NCBI GenBank assembly: GCA_904501705.1
Contig: CAJGCA010000054.1
Coordinates: 1-11,052 of the forward strand
DNA from: Clostridiaceae bacterium
GTDB taxonomy: Bacteria; Bacillota; Clostridia; Oscillospirales; Acutalibacteraceae
Length of the DNA: 11,052 bases
Reading direction: 5' to 3'
The position numbers were made by a program, and so were the translations under genes. This document shows, piece after piece, positions 4,998 to 10,744 of the stretch (position 1 is its first letter; each line of letters opens with the position of its first letter). The notes under the pieces were generated by a model, which was not told where the DNA came from, did not search any database, and was given only the letters and a program-made list of their open reading frames with translations.

Positions 4998-5440
4998 TTA
5001 CTTTTTCAAAATTGGATAACGTTAAACAGACGGCCGCCGAAATGCGGCGTTTGGTCGAGACTTACGCCGGCGATATTGGAGCGCTGGCAAATTTGCCTTT
5101 TATTATCTATTACAAGTTAATTTGTGCATTGCCCTATGTAAACGACCCGCGAGGCGTGGAGACCGTGAGCCGGCCGGCGTTTTTGCTTGATCCGGATTAT
5201 AGGCCGCGAGATTGCGACGATAAAAGTATTTTATTGGCCGCCTGGTGCCGGTGCAACGGCATCAAATGCCGTTTTATCGCGAGTTCGACGCGCAAAAATC
5301 GTAAGTTGCACCATGTTTTTTTGCAGCTCGAAAACGGAATTTTTGCGGACGCGACTTATAAAAGATTTGGAAAAACGCCGTTTTACTATGATTATTTCAA
5401 AAAAATTACGAAAATTTGCCCCATTTCGGATTTTTTTTAA
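4994..5440 (+). CDS. Transglutaminase-like cysteine enzyme (148 aa)
   Basis: The central part follows the transglutaminase-like cysteine protease fold. Arg-Asp-Cys-Asp-Asp-Lys (Cys74) opens a helix ending in a Cys/Asn-Gly-Ile turn (87-90). A strand with His106-His107 then comes before Val-Phe-Leu-Gln-Leu, and Phe-Ala-Asp-Ala-Thr carries Asp119. These supply the expected Cys, His and Asp. Bacterial and phage members act as peptidases or amidases, often on peptides or cell-wall components. The substrate here is unknown: peptidoglycan crossing, virion protein processing and lysis are all possible. The ATG at 4994 has GGAG 8 bases upstream and overlaps the previous stop; an upstream GTG at 4985 is less likely. 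No signal peptide is present. Confidence 0.8.
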   Translation: MITFSKLDNVKQTAAEMRRLVETYAGDIGALANLPFIIYYKLICALPYVNDPRGVETVSRPAFLLDPDYRPRDCDDKSILLAAWCRCNGIKCRFIASSTRKNRKLHHVFLQLENGIFADATYKRFGKTPFYYDYFKKITKICPISDFF

Positions 5441-5487
5441 TAAATTAAATTCCTAGTAAATTAATTAAAATAGTAGGATTTCGGGAA

Positions 5488-6045
5488 ATGGCTAAACTTT
5501 GCACATTAGAAGGCGTCGATGATGAACTTTTAGGCGGATTGCTTTCAAGTTTTGTAAAGAGCTTGCAAAATTTACAACCACAAAAGCAGTTTACAAATTT
5601 GACGTCGAATTTGGCAACGTCCATTGTTAAGACGTTTGACCCGCGAACCTATACGCAGAATCCGTTAGGCGTCGCAAACGCGGTGTTAAATCCTCTCCAG
5701 GCGGTAAAATATAGCGCTCAAGGGCTTACGGATCCGGCCACGGCATCAGTCAATCTTCTTTTTCCGGTCGGCACTGTAAAGGCCGGAACCGGCGGAAAAA
5801 CCGAAGCCCAGCGACAAGCCGAAGCCCAGACCACGACGGCACAAACGGCTATTCAGGATCCGGAATTTGTGGCGGCGGTGCAAAATGCCGGTTACAACGT
5901 TAACCAGCTCTCCCAGCAAGATATTGCGACGCTTTACGCCGCTTTCGCGGCTCAAAAACAAAGCTCCGGTTTTTCGATTAACAAAAAGTATCTTTTCTTT
6001 GGTTTGGCTGGTTTGGTAGCCGTTATCTACCTAGCAAGGCGGTAA
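5488..6045 (+). CDS. Tail-anchored virion membrane protein candidate A (185 aa)
   Basis: A long polar part rich in Gln, Ala, Asn and Thr ends in one hydrophobic helix (about residues 168-182) and Ala-Arg-Arg. A Gln/Ala-rich helical stretch spans about residues 103-160. There is no signal peptide, so the polar part would face the side where it is made, with the tail in the membrane. This is the first of four consecutive genes with the same plan, which together point to proteins of an internal virion membrane. The ribosome binding region is GGG about 4-6 bases before the ATG and is weak. The 47-base gap before the gene is AT-rich and may contain a promoter I cannot define. Confidence 0.8.
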   Translation: MAKLCTLEGVDDELLGGLLSSFVKSLQNLQPQKQFTNLTSNLATSIVKTFDPRTYTQNPLGVANAVLNPLQAVKYSAQGLTDPATASVNLLFPVGTVKAGTGGKTEAQRQAEAQTTTAQTAIQDPEFVAAVQNAGYNVNQLSQQDIATLYAAFAAQKQSSGFSINKKYLFFGLAGLVAVIYLARR

Positions 6046-6046
6046 T

Positions 6047-6787
6047 ATGGCAAGCGAAGCAACAAAACTTTTACAAGACGCGAATTTAGCCGCGAATAAG
6101 AGTATTCAGCGCGCGCCAAAAGGTACTCCGGAATGGGTCGCCCAGAAGGAACGCGCCGGCGCGGCTCAAGCGGCCGCGGCAAAAGAAGCTAGCGACAGAA
6201 TGACCCAGCAGATTTTAGCGGCAAGGGCGGCCGAAGCTCAAGCGAAAGCGGCGGCGGCGGCCTCGAAGGCGGCAAGCGATAAAGCCTCGAATGAAGCTTT
6301 AAACGTTTCCTCGTATAACATCGTTGCAAGCCAGCGCCAGGCCGAAGCGGCGGCGGCGGCCTCGAAGGCGGCAAGCGACCAGGCGACGGCGGCGGCAAAG
6401 GCGGCCGCTATTGCGAAGGCGCAAGCCGAAGCGAAGCAAAGGGCCGAAGAAGAAGCGGCACGAATCGCCGCAAGCAAGGCGCAAGCCCAGGCGGCTTATA
6501 ACGCATCGAAGGCGGCAAGCGATCGCGCGACGGCGGCGGCTCTCCAGGCGAAAGAAATTCAGTTTGCGGCTAGACAACGCGCGGCAGAATCGGCTTATAA
6601 CGCCTCGAAGGCGGCAAGCGACGTGGCGACGGCGGCGGCCGTCCAGGAAAAGGCGGTAAAGCAAGAAATCCAGGCCGAAGCGACGCGCCAAAATTGGTAC
6701 GGTTACGGCTCAATTGGTCTAGGTTTACTTTGTGTATATCTTCTTTTTAAGAAAAAAAAGAAAAAGAAAAAAGGCGGTAAGAAATGA
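6047..6787 (+). CDS. Alanine-rich coiled-coil protein with membrane tail (246 aa)
   Basis: About 200 residues of Ala, Lys, Glu, Gln and Ser form a long helical, TolA-like stretch with four near-identical Ser-Lys-Ala-Ala-Ser-Asp motifs. It ends in a short aromatic turn (Asn-Trp-Tyr-Gly-Tyr-Gly), a hydrophobic helix (about 220-234), eight consecutive Lys, and Gly-Gly-Lys-Lys. The extended helix suggests a rod that bridges membranes or the cell envelope. By analogy, the phiX174 pilot protein H forms a tube from long Ala/Gln-rich helices. That role is inferred from composition and architecture, not from homology. The ATG is one base after the previous stop and follows AAGGCGG. Its TGA overlaps the next start. 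An A-rich run that encodes the Lys tail could slip during copying. Confidence 0.85.
   Translation: MASEATKLLQDANLAANKSIQRAPKGTPEWVAQKERAGAAQAAAAKEASDRMTQQILAARAAEAQAKAAAAASKAASDKASNEALNVSSYNIVASQRQAEAAAAASKAASDQATAAAKAAAIAKAQAEAKQRAEEEAARIAASKAQAQAAYNASKAASDRATAAALQAKEIQFAARQRAAESAYNASKAASDVATAAAVQEKAVKQEIQAEATRQNWYGYGSIGLGLLCVYLLFKKKKKKKKGGKK
6263..6621 (+). repeat. Four copies of a 17-base repeat inside the coiled-coil gene
   Basis: TCGAAGGCGGCAAGCGA is found at 6263-6279, 6362-6378, 6506-6522 and 6605-6621. The intervals are 99, 144 and 99 bases, all in frame (33, 48 and 33 residues). Surrounding codons are also similar (runs of GCG before the repeat, GCGACGGCGGCGGC after copies 2-4). This indicates growth of the rod by internal duplication. 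Confidence 0.9.
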
Positions 6788-7317
6788 AGCTCGACCGGAG
6801 TTATTTAGACTTGCTCTATACGCCTAACGACGCGTTCGGCGTCAAAATGTATGGGGCCGAAAATTGGAACGCTTTTAAAAAGTACGTTGCGGACATTACC
6901 GACGCGGCGATTCTTGGCGCGAAGATTCCTCGCGCTAAGTCGGTGAACGACGGCGGAATTTCCGAAAAGCTTTTCCAACCGAATGTGTTGAACGGTTGCG
7001 AACTTTTGGGCGCGGAAACGTTCGGCGGCGTGTGGGACAACATTAAGAGCGCGGTTTCCAGCGGTGGCGCCGCAATGGAAACAATTCCTTTCTTTGCGCC
7101 GTGGGTCAAGGCCGGAAAGGGTGTGAACAACGTTGTAAACGACATTATTGAAAAGGTAAGCGGCGGAAAGTCCTGGTTCCGTACTTATTCGGACGCGGCC
7201 AGCTCGGCCGTCGAAACAGTTAAGTCTAATCCTTGGAAAACCGCGGCGATTGTCGGCGGCGTCGGTTTCGGCGTCTGGTATTTTTTCCTTCGCAAGAAAG
7301 GAAAAGGAAAGAAGTAA
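6784..7317 (+). CDS. Tail-anchored virion membrane protein candidate B (177 aa)
   Basis: A globular N-terminal part (about residues 1-115, with aromatic and Asn/Asp-rich segments) is followed by an amphipathic region (116-150). One hydrophobic, glycine-rich helix comes next (about 152-169), and then a Lys/Gly-rich basic tail. No family is recognised. The start overlaps the previous stop (ATGA) and a GGCGGTAAG stretch lies upstream. The stop is directly followed by the next ATG, so expression is coupled on both sides. Confidence 0.85.
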   Translation: MKLDRSYLDLLYTPNDAFGVKMYGAENWNAFKKYVADITDAAILGAKIPRAKSVNDGGISEKLFQPNVLNGCELLGAETFGGVWDNIKSAVSSGGAAMETIPFFAPWVKAGKGVNNVVNDIIEKVSGGKSWFRTYSDAASSAVETVKSNPWKTAAIVGGVGFGVWYFFLRKKGKGKK

Positions 7318-7857
7318 ATGAGCGCTAGCGCCTTTAACATTTACCAAAGTCTTTGGAGCTTTTACGGCTCCGAACAGTTGCCGAAGGTAACCGACTCTTC
7401 CGGCGTGTTTTTCGGCTTTCCCGGCTATACGGTCGAAAAGCTTCTCAAGACAATCGAAGCGCTTAAAGGTAACTCGAAAGGCTGGTTTACTTCCGACTTC
7501 TCGCAAAGAAACAACGCATTGAACGCGATCTCCGCGGAACTTGCGCCGGGATTCGGCGTGGATCCGTCCGCGATTGTCAAGTTTGGGAACTGGTGCTATT
7601 CGTGGGCTAAAAAGGATTCGAGCGGCGCGGCTTACTTTGGCGGAACTGGCGATTATACGATTTCCGATGTAGTACAAACTAACGTAATTCCCGCGATTAC
7701 GAACGCGGCGGAAACGGTAACGGAAACCGTCAAAACGGCGATTTCGTACCCTTCGATTAAGTCGCTTTTGGGATCCTCGACGCTCTGGAAAATCGGCGGC
7801 GCTTGCGCCCTCGGCTTTATCGCTTACAAATTAATCGACAAAAAACTTTTTAACTAA
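7318..7857 (+). CDS. Tail-anchored virion membrane protein candidate C (179 aa)
   Basis: A soluble domain of about 120 residues, rich in Ser, Phe, Trp and Gly, is followed by an Ala/Thr/Val stretch (about 125-145) and one hydrophobic helix (about 157-171) ending Lys-Leu-Ile-Asp-Lys-Lys. It starts immediately after the stop of the previous gene, with a Lys-codon run (GGAAAGAAG) acting as ribosome binding region. I do not recognise a family. Size and membrane topology match its two upstream neighbours, so the three may form one membrane-bound complex or divergent copies of one ancestor. Confidence 0.85.
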   Translation: MSASAFNIYQSLWSFYGSEQLPKVTDSSGVFFGFPGYTVEKLLKTIEALKGNSKGWFTSDFSQRNNALNAISAELAPGFGVDPSAIVKFGNWCYSWAKKDSSGAAYFGGTGDYTISDVVQTNVIPAITNAAETVTETVKTAISYPSIKSLLGSSTLWKIGGACALGFIAYKLIDKKLFN

Positions 7858-7870
7858 GGGAGAATCCATT

Positions 7871-8380
7871 ATGGCAAAACGTAAAAAGAAAAGTGCTCCG
7901 AAGGTCAAGACCGTTACAAAGTACAAGACCCGCACGAAGTACAAGACCAGAACAAAAACTATCGTCGCGAAGGCAAAGCGTGCTCGTCGTGCCGCCGGCG
8001 AACGTATGGGAACAAAGGATATTGTGGCCGCCCTTATCGGCGCCGGTGTCGGTGGCGTCGGCGGTGCTATCGCTTATGACAAGATGCCGGCCGCTTTCCC
8101 GGACATCGTAAAGAACGGCGCTCTCGGCGCTCTCGGCGGTTTTATCGCCTATAAGGGACTTAAAAAGCGTTCCCGTCTTCTTATGGGTCTCGGCCTCGGT
8201 GCTGGAGCCGTTGCCGTGAAGAACGTTATCGGCGGCGTGATCGCGAACGCTTCCGGCTCCGAAGTCGGCGCACCGTGTTTGCCGATGCTTTCGGCTCCGG
8301 TAATGGGTGCTCCGTATCTTGCCGCCCCGGCTTCTTCTGTAACTTTCGGCGGCCTCGCCGAAAACGAAGAACAGATTTAA
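7871..8380 (+). CDS. Basic, glycine-rich multi-span protein, candidate genome-membrane linker (169 aa)
   Basis: The first 45 residues are extremely basic, with a Thr-Lys-Tyr-Lys-Thr-Arg unit repeated in tandem (about 16-28) and an Arg-rich end. This suits binding of DNA. Then follow three hydrophobic, Gly/Ala-rich segments (about 50-68, 80-94, 103-125) with basic loops (Lys-Lys-Arg-Ser-Arg near 98-102) and a polar Pro/Ala/Met tail. I infer that it lies in the virion membrane and holds the genome by its N-terminus. Codons are strongly biased toward C-ending and CGT forms, as in the coat gene that follows, suggesting high expression. A GGGAG site precedes the ATG by about 9 bases. Confidence 0.85.
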   Translation: MAKRKKKSAPKVKTVTKYKTRTKYKTRTKTIVAKAKRARRAAGERMGTKDIVAALIGAGVGGVGGAIAYDKMPAAFPDIVKNGALGALGGFIAYKGLKKRSRLLMGLGLGAGAVAVKNVIGGVIANASGSEVGAPCLPMLSAPVMGAPYLAAPASSVTFGGLAENEEQI

Positions 8381-8423
8381 TACAAATTAACCAAACTCAA
8401 AAACCTAACCCAGGAGAAAAAAA

Positions 8424-9041
8424 ATGAGTTCTATTCTCGATTCTGTTGTCCCGACTAACGCTCCGTCAATTGCCTCTTTTGGCGCTGGCGGCCAGATGTA
8501 TATCGCGGATATGTTCACCGGATTTAACATTTCCGCCGAACGCACAAACCAGCTTTTCGCCTTCGCGGAAACGGACAACTCCGTCCCGAACGCCGAATTT
8601 TTGACGAACCTCACAGAAGCCCGCAAGATTGGTTCTACCATGGATTTCAAGGCTTCGCAGATCGGTTTGCGCGTCGTTCCGACCGGCGCCGATCCTTTGA
8701 CCGCCGCCCAGGTTGCGGCCGCAAAATCCCTTCTTGCTTCGGCAAAAGTTAAAATTACGCTTGGTTCCAACCAGACGATCGTGGGCGAATTTTCCGGCTT
8801 CCACATGCTCGCGCCGGTTGATTTCTTGAGCCTCGAAAGCTCCGCAAGCTCCCAGCAGACTAACGGCGCAATCGGCAACACGGCTTGGATCAATCTTAAG
8901 GAACCTATTGGAATCCAGGCAAACTGCAACGTCGGCGGCTCCGTCCACTTTGCAAAGGCAGTTCCGGCGGCTCTCACCGCAACGGCAAATTCTTTTGCCT
9001 TTGTGGTTGTCCTCGCCGGTCTCAAGGTCGTTAAGTCCTAA
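8424..9041 (+). CDS. Candidate major coat protein, beta-rich (205 aa)
   Basis: The protein is predicted by eye to be mostly beta strands with short loops and no charged tails or membrane segments. It has Gly/Ala/Asn/Ser-rich turns, one short helix (about residues 92-108, Ala-rich) and a hydrophobic C-terminal strand ending Val-Val-Lys-Ser. Size and strand richness fit a single jelly-roll capsid protein, but no family signature is seen. Support for a major protein is indirect: a strong AGGAG ribosome binding site 8 bases before the ATG, strongly biased codons, and a private terminator directly after it, which would let it be the most abundant end of the upstream transcript. Its neighbours are virion-type genes. 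The proposed role is an inference. Confidence 0.8.
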   Translation: MSSILDSVVPTNAPSIASFGAGGQMYIADMFTGFNISAERTNQLFAFAETDNSVPNAEFLTNLTEARKIGSTMDFKASQIGLRVVPTGADPLTAAQVAAAKSLLASAKVKITLGSNQTIVGEFSGFHMLAPVDFLSLESSASSQQTNGAIGNTAWINLKEPIGIQANCNVGGSVHFAKAVPAALTATANSFAFVVVLAGLKVVKS

Positions 9042-9068
9042 AAAATTCCTCTGTGGTAACACCAAAAG

Positions 9069-9102
9069 ACGCTCCGCGACCCTCCGCGGGGCGTTTTTTT
9101 TT
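9069..9102 (+). terminator. Intrinsic terminator after the candidate coat gene
   Basis: A 10-bp GC-rich stem (9069-9078 with 9085-9094, one T-G pair) with a 6-base loop is followed by a run of T through 9102. It starts 27 bases after the coat stop. Confidence 0.9.
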
Positions 9103-9104
9103 AT

Positions 9105-9110
9105 TATATT
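9105..9110 (+). promoter_or_regulatory. Possible -10 element after the coat terminator
   Basis: TATATT begins 10 bases after the end of the terminator stem, exactly as at 4898. A -35 hexamer is not visible because that position is inside the hairpin. It would restart transcription for the gene at 9153 and those beyond. Confidence 0.35.
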
Positions 9111-9152
9111 AATTTGTGCAAATTTTTAAACTCGAAGATAAGGAGTAAAAAA

Positions 9153-9647
9153 ATGACTGAATTAGAAATTCAAAACAAGCTTTCCGACATCAAAAATTCT
9201 CAGCGCTTTGAAAAGACGTTTGATTATACGCGTTCTTTTGTCGCGAAGGCTGGAGAGGCTAACTCTTTTGCAATTCCGATGACTAACGAAGGGCCTTTTG
9301 TCCAGGAATCTCTCAACATTCGTTATACGACAAATTCTACAGTTACGCCGGCCGGCGGAACCGCAAAACCGTATTGCGGCGTAAAACTCAAGTTCAAGAG
9401 CCAGGCCGCAGGAAACGGACAAAGTAACGATTTTGTCCCGGTTCCGTTGATCGCGACGCCGGGCGCTCCCGACGGCGAACGTTACGGCGCTAGACCGTTC
9501 TTTTACTTTTACCCTAAGGGAGACGTTCTAATCATCGATTACGACAACCGTGTCCCGGCTTCTATTGCCGGTGAAACTTACGATATTAAGGACGAACGAA
9601 TTGAAATTTGTTTTAACGGAAAACTTTATCCGTTGACCAACGTTTAA
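9153..9647 (+). CDS. Beta-rich structural protein candidate 1 (164 aa)
   Basis: A helical N-terminus (residues 1-20) precedes a beta-rich body with many Phe, Tyr and Pro. The segment around Pro-Leu-Ile...Gly-Glu-Arg-Tyr-Gly-Ala-Arg...Phe-Tyr-Phe...Ile-Ile-Asp resembles one in the next protein (Pro-Leu-Val...Gly-Arg-Tyr-Val-Glu-Ala-Lys...Phe-Tyr-Phe...Ile-Asp). The two may therefore be distant paralogues, perhaps minor capsid or vertex proteins. AAGGAG lies 8 bases before this ATG; an in-frame TTG or ATG-like start further upstream is not supported. No known family is recognised. Confidence 0.8.
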   Translation: MTELEIQNKLSDIKNSQRFEKTFDYTRSFVAKAGEANSFAIPMTNEGPFVQESLNIRYTTNSTVTPAGGTAKPYCGVKLKFKSQAAGNGQSNDFVPVPLIATPGAPDGERYGARPFFYFYPKGDVLIIDYDNRVPASIAGETYDIKDERIEICFNGKLYPLTNV

Positions 9648-9664
9648 GCATCGGCGGTGAATTT

Positions 9665-10252
9665 ATGCTGAAAAGTTTTAATGAAAAACTTTTCCGGGAT
9701 TTTGTCGACTTTCGCCGAGGCCGAATTTGTCGCGGTGCAAGCCACGCCGCCCAGATCGTGAACGCGTCTAAAATCTTACGTTCCGTCGATTACGTTGTGC
9801 CGTTCGAAATGCAACGCGTGATCCAGGCGACAGAACCGGAAAAGCCGCGCTATTATGGCGCCGTAACGACTAAGGGAAATTGGGGATTCATTCTCACGAA
9901 TGCCGCAATTTCGGTTAATTTGTGCGCAAAGCGTAACGATATTTACACGGAAAATATTTCCAAAGATGATTTTCCAAAGGTAAAAATCGATTTTCGCAAC
10001 TTGGCACCGTCTAGCCCTTTTGGAACGTCAACCGAAGATGCCGGCGCCGTTTCGGCTCCGCTTGTGATCGGTTGTGAAAATTCCGGGCGATACGTCGAGG
10101 CAAAAAACCTTTTTTATTTCCTAAACCAACGTTTTACAATCGACGTTGAAATTTTTGGAAATAAGGAATTTTCCGGCGGCACCTGGTGTGCTGAAGGTTT
10201 TCGGGGCGCCGTCTTGCTTTCCGGTCTCGAATTTTCCGAGGAGGTTTTCTAA
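9665..10252 (+). CDS. Beta-rich structural protein candidate 2 (195 aa)
   Basis: A basic N-terminus (about residues 1-25, with several Arg) is followed by a beta-rich body. The body ends in a Gly-Gly-Thr-Trp...Gly-Phe-Arg-Gly-Ala-Val-Leu-Leu-Ser-Gly segment and a final acidic strand. The middle (about 128-165) resembles the preceding protein. The basic arm could contact DNA or the membrane surface, as in many capsid proteins, which is an inference. The 17-base gap before it has only a weak GGTG ribosome binding site. It contains four cysteines, more than its neighbours. Confidence 0.8.
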   Translation: MLKSFNEKLFRDFVDFRRGRICRGASHAAQIVNASKILRSVDYVVPFEMQRVIQATEPEKPRYYGAVTTKGNWGFILTNAAISVNLCAKRNDIYTENISKDDFPKVKIDFRNLAPSSPFGTSTEDAGAVSAPLVIGCENSGRYVEAKNLFYFLNQRFTIDVEIFGNKEFSGGTWCAEGFRGAVLLSGLEFSEEVF

Positions 10253-10744
10253 ATGGCGGCAACTATTCAAAGCCTATTCCCTTACACGCAAATTAACCCG
10301 GACTTGGTTAATGTTTATCCGTGTCTGGCGTCTTTCGAAGCTCCGGTTATTGCCGGTGAATTTGTATTCAATGAAACCACGACGCCGCCGGTAAATTTCG
10401 GTAAGCTTCTCCAGGGTCAAAAAGGCGTCATTGCCGGTTTGATGCTTTCCGCTAATTGCTCGGATTCGGAATTTACAACGAATGTTGTCGAGCCGCTGAA
10501 ACTCCAGGTTGTCCACGGCGGAAACCTTACTCCGGTAAATATGGCCGGATTTCCGTTTTCGAATTTTTCGCAAGCCGAAAATTTTGAGTTACAGTGGATT
10601 TCCACCGGCGTAACGATCGACCAGGAAGAAGATTTTTTTCTTTCCGTCAATGGAAAGTTAAACCAGATTCCCGGAATCGCTTCGAATAAATTGAAGCTCG
10701 ATGTAGTCTTTAATTTCATTCGAATTGCAGACGGAGCTATCTAA
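10253..10744 (+). CDS. Beta-rich structural protein candidate 3 (163 aa)
   Basis: This soluble protein is almost entirely strand and loop. Its segment Lys-Leu-Gln-Val-Val-His-Gly-Gly-Asn (about 83-91) and a C-terminal Asn-Phe-Ile-Arg-Ile strand fit a jelly-roll-like domain. AGGAGGT (10239-10245), the full complement of the 16S rRNA tail, lies 7 bases before the ATG, so strong expression is expected. The stop shares a base with the start of the DUF5675-like gene (TAATG at 10742-10746). No family is recognised; a capsid or vertex role is inferred from its context. Confidence 0.8.
   Translation: MAATIQSLFPYTQINPDLVNVYPCLASFEAPVIAGEFVFNETTTPPVNFGKLLQGQKGVIAGLMLSANCSDSEFTTNVVEPLKLQVVHGGNLTPVNMAGFPFSNFSQAENFELQWISTGVTIDQEEDFFLSVNGKLNQIPGIASNKLKLDVVFNFIRIADGAI

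Noticed and set aside
6750..6775. Programmed frameshift in the A-rich run encoding the poly-Lys tail
   Set aside because: The run could slip, but the in-frame stop already overlaps the next start cleanly and neither other frame gives a meaningful extension.
6805..7677. 290-residue open frame on the - strand
   Set aside because: It lies opposite two tightly coupled genes (6784 and 7318) and has an Arg/Val-rich composition typical of a mirrored frame. No ribosome binding site or family motif is present.
8405..9025. 206-residue open frame on the - strand opposite the coat gene
   Set aside because: It follows from the strong codon bias of the coat gene. It has no start signal and its product looks like a shadow translation.
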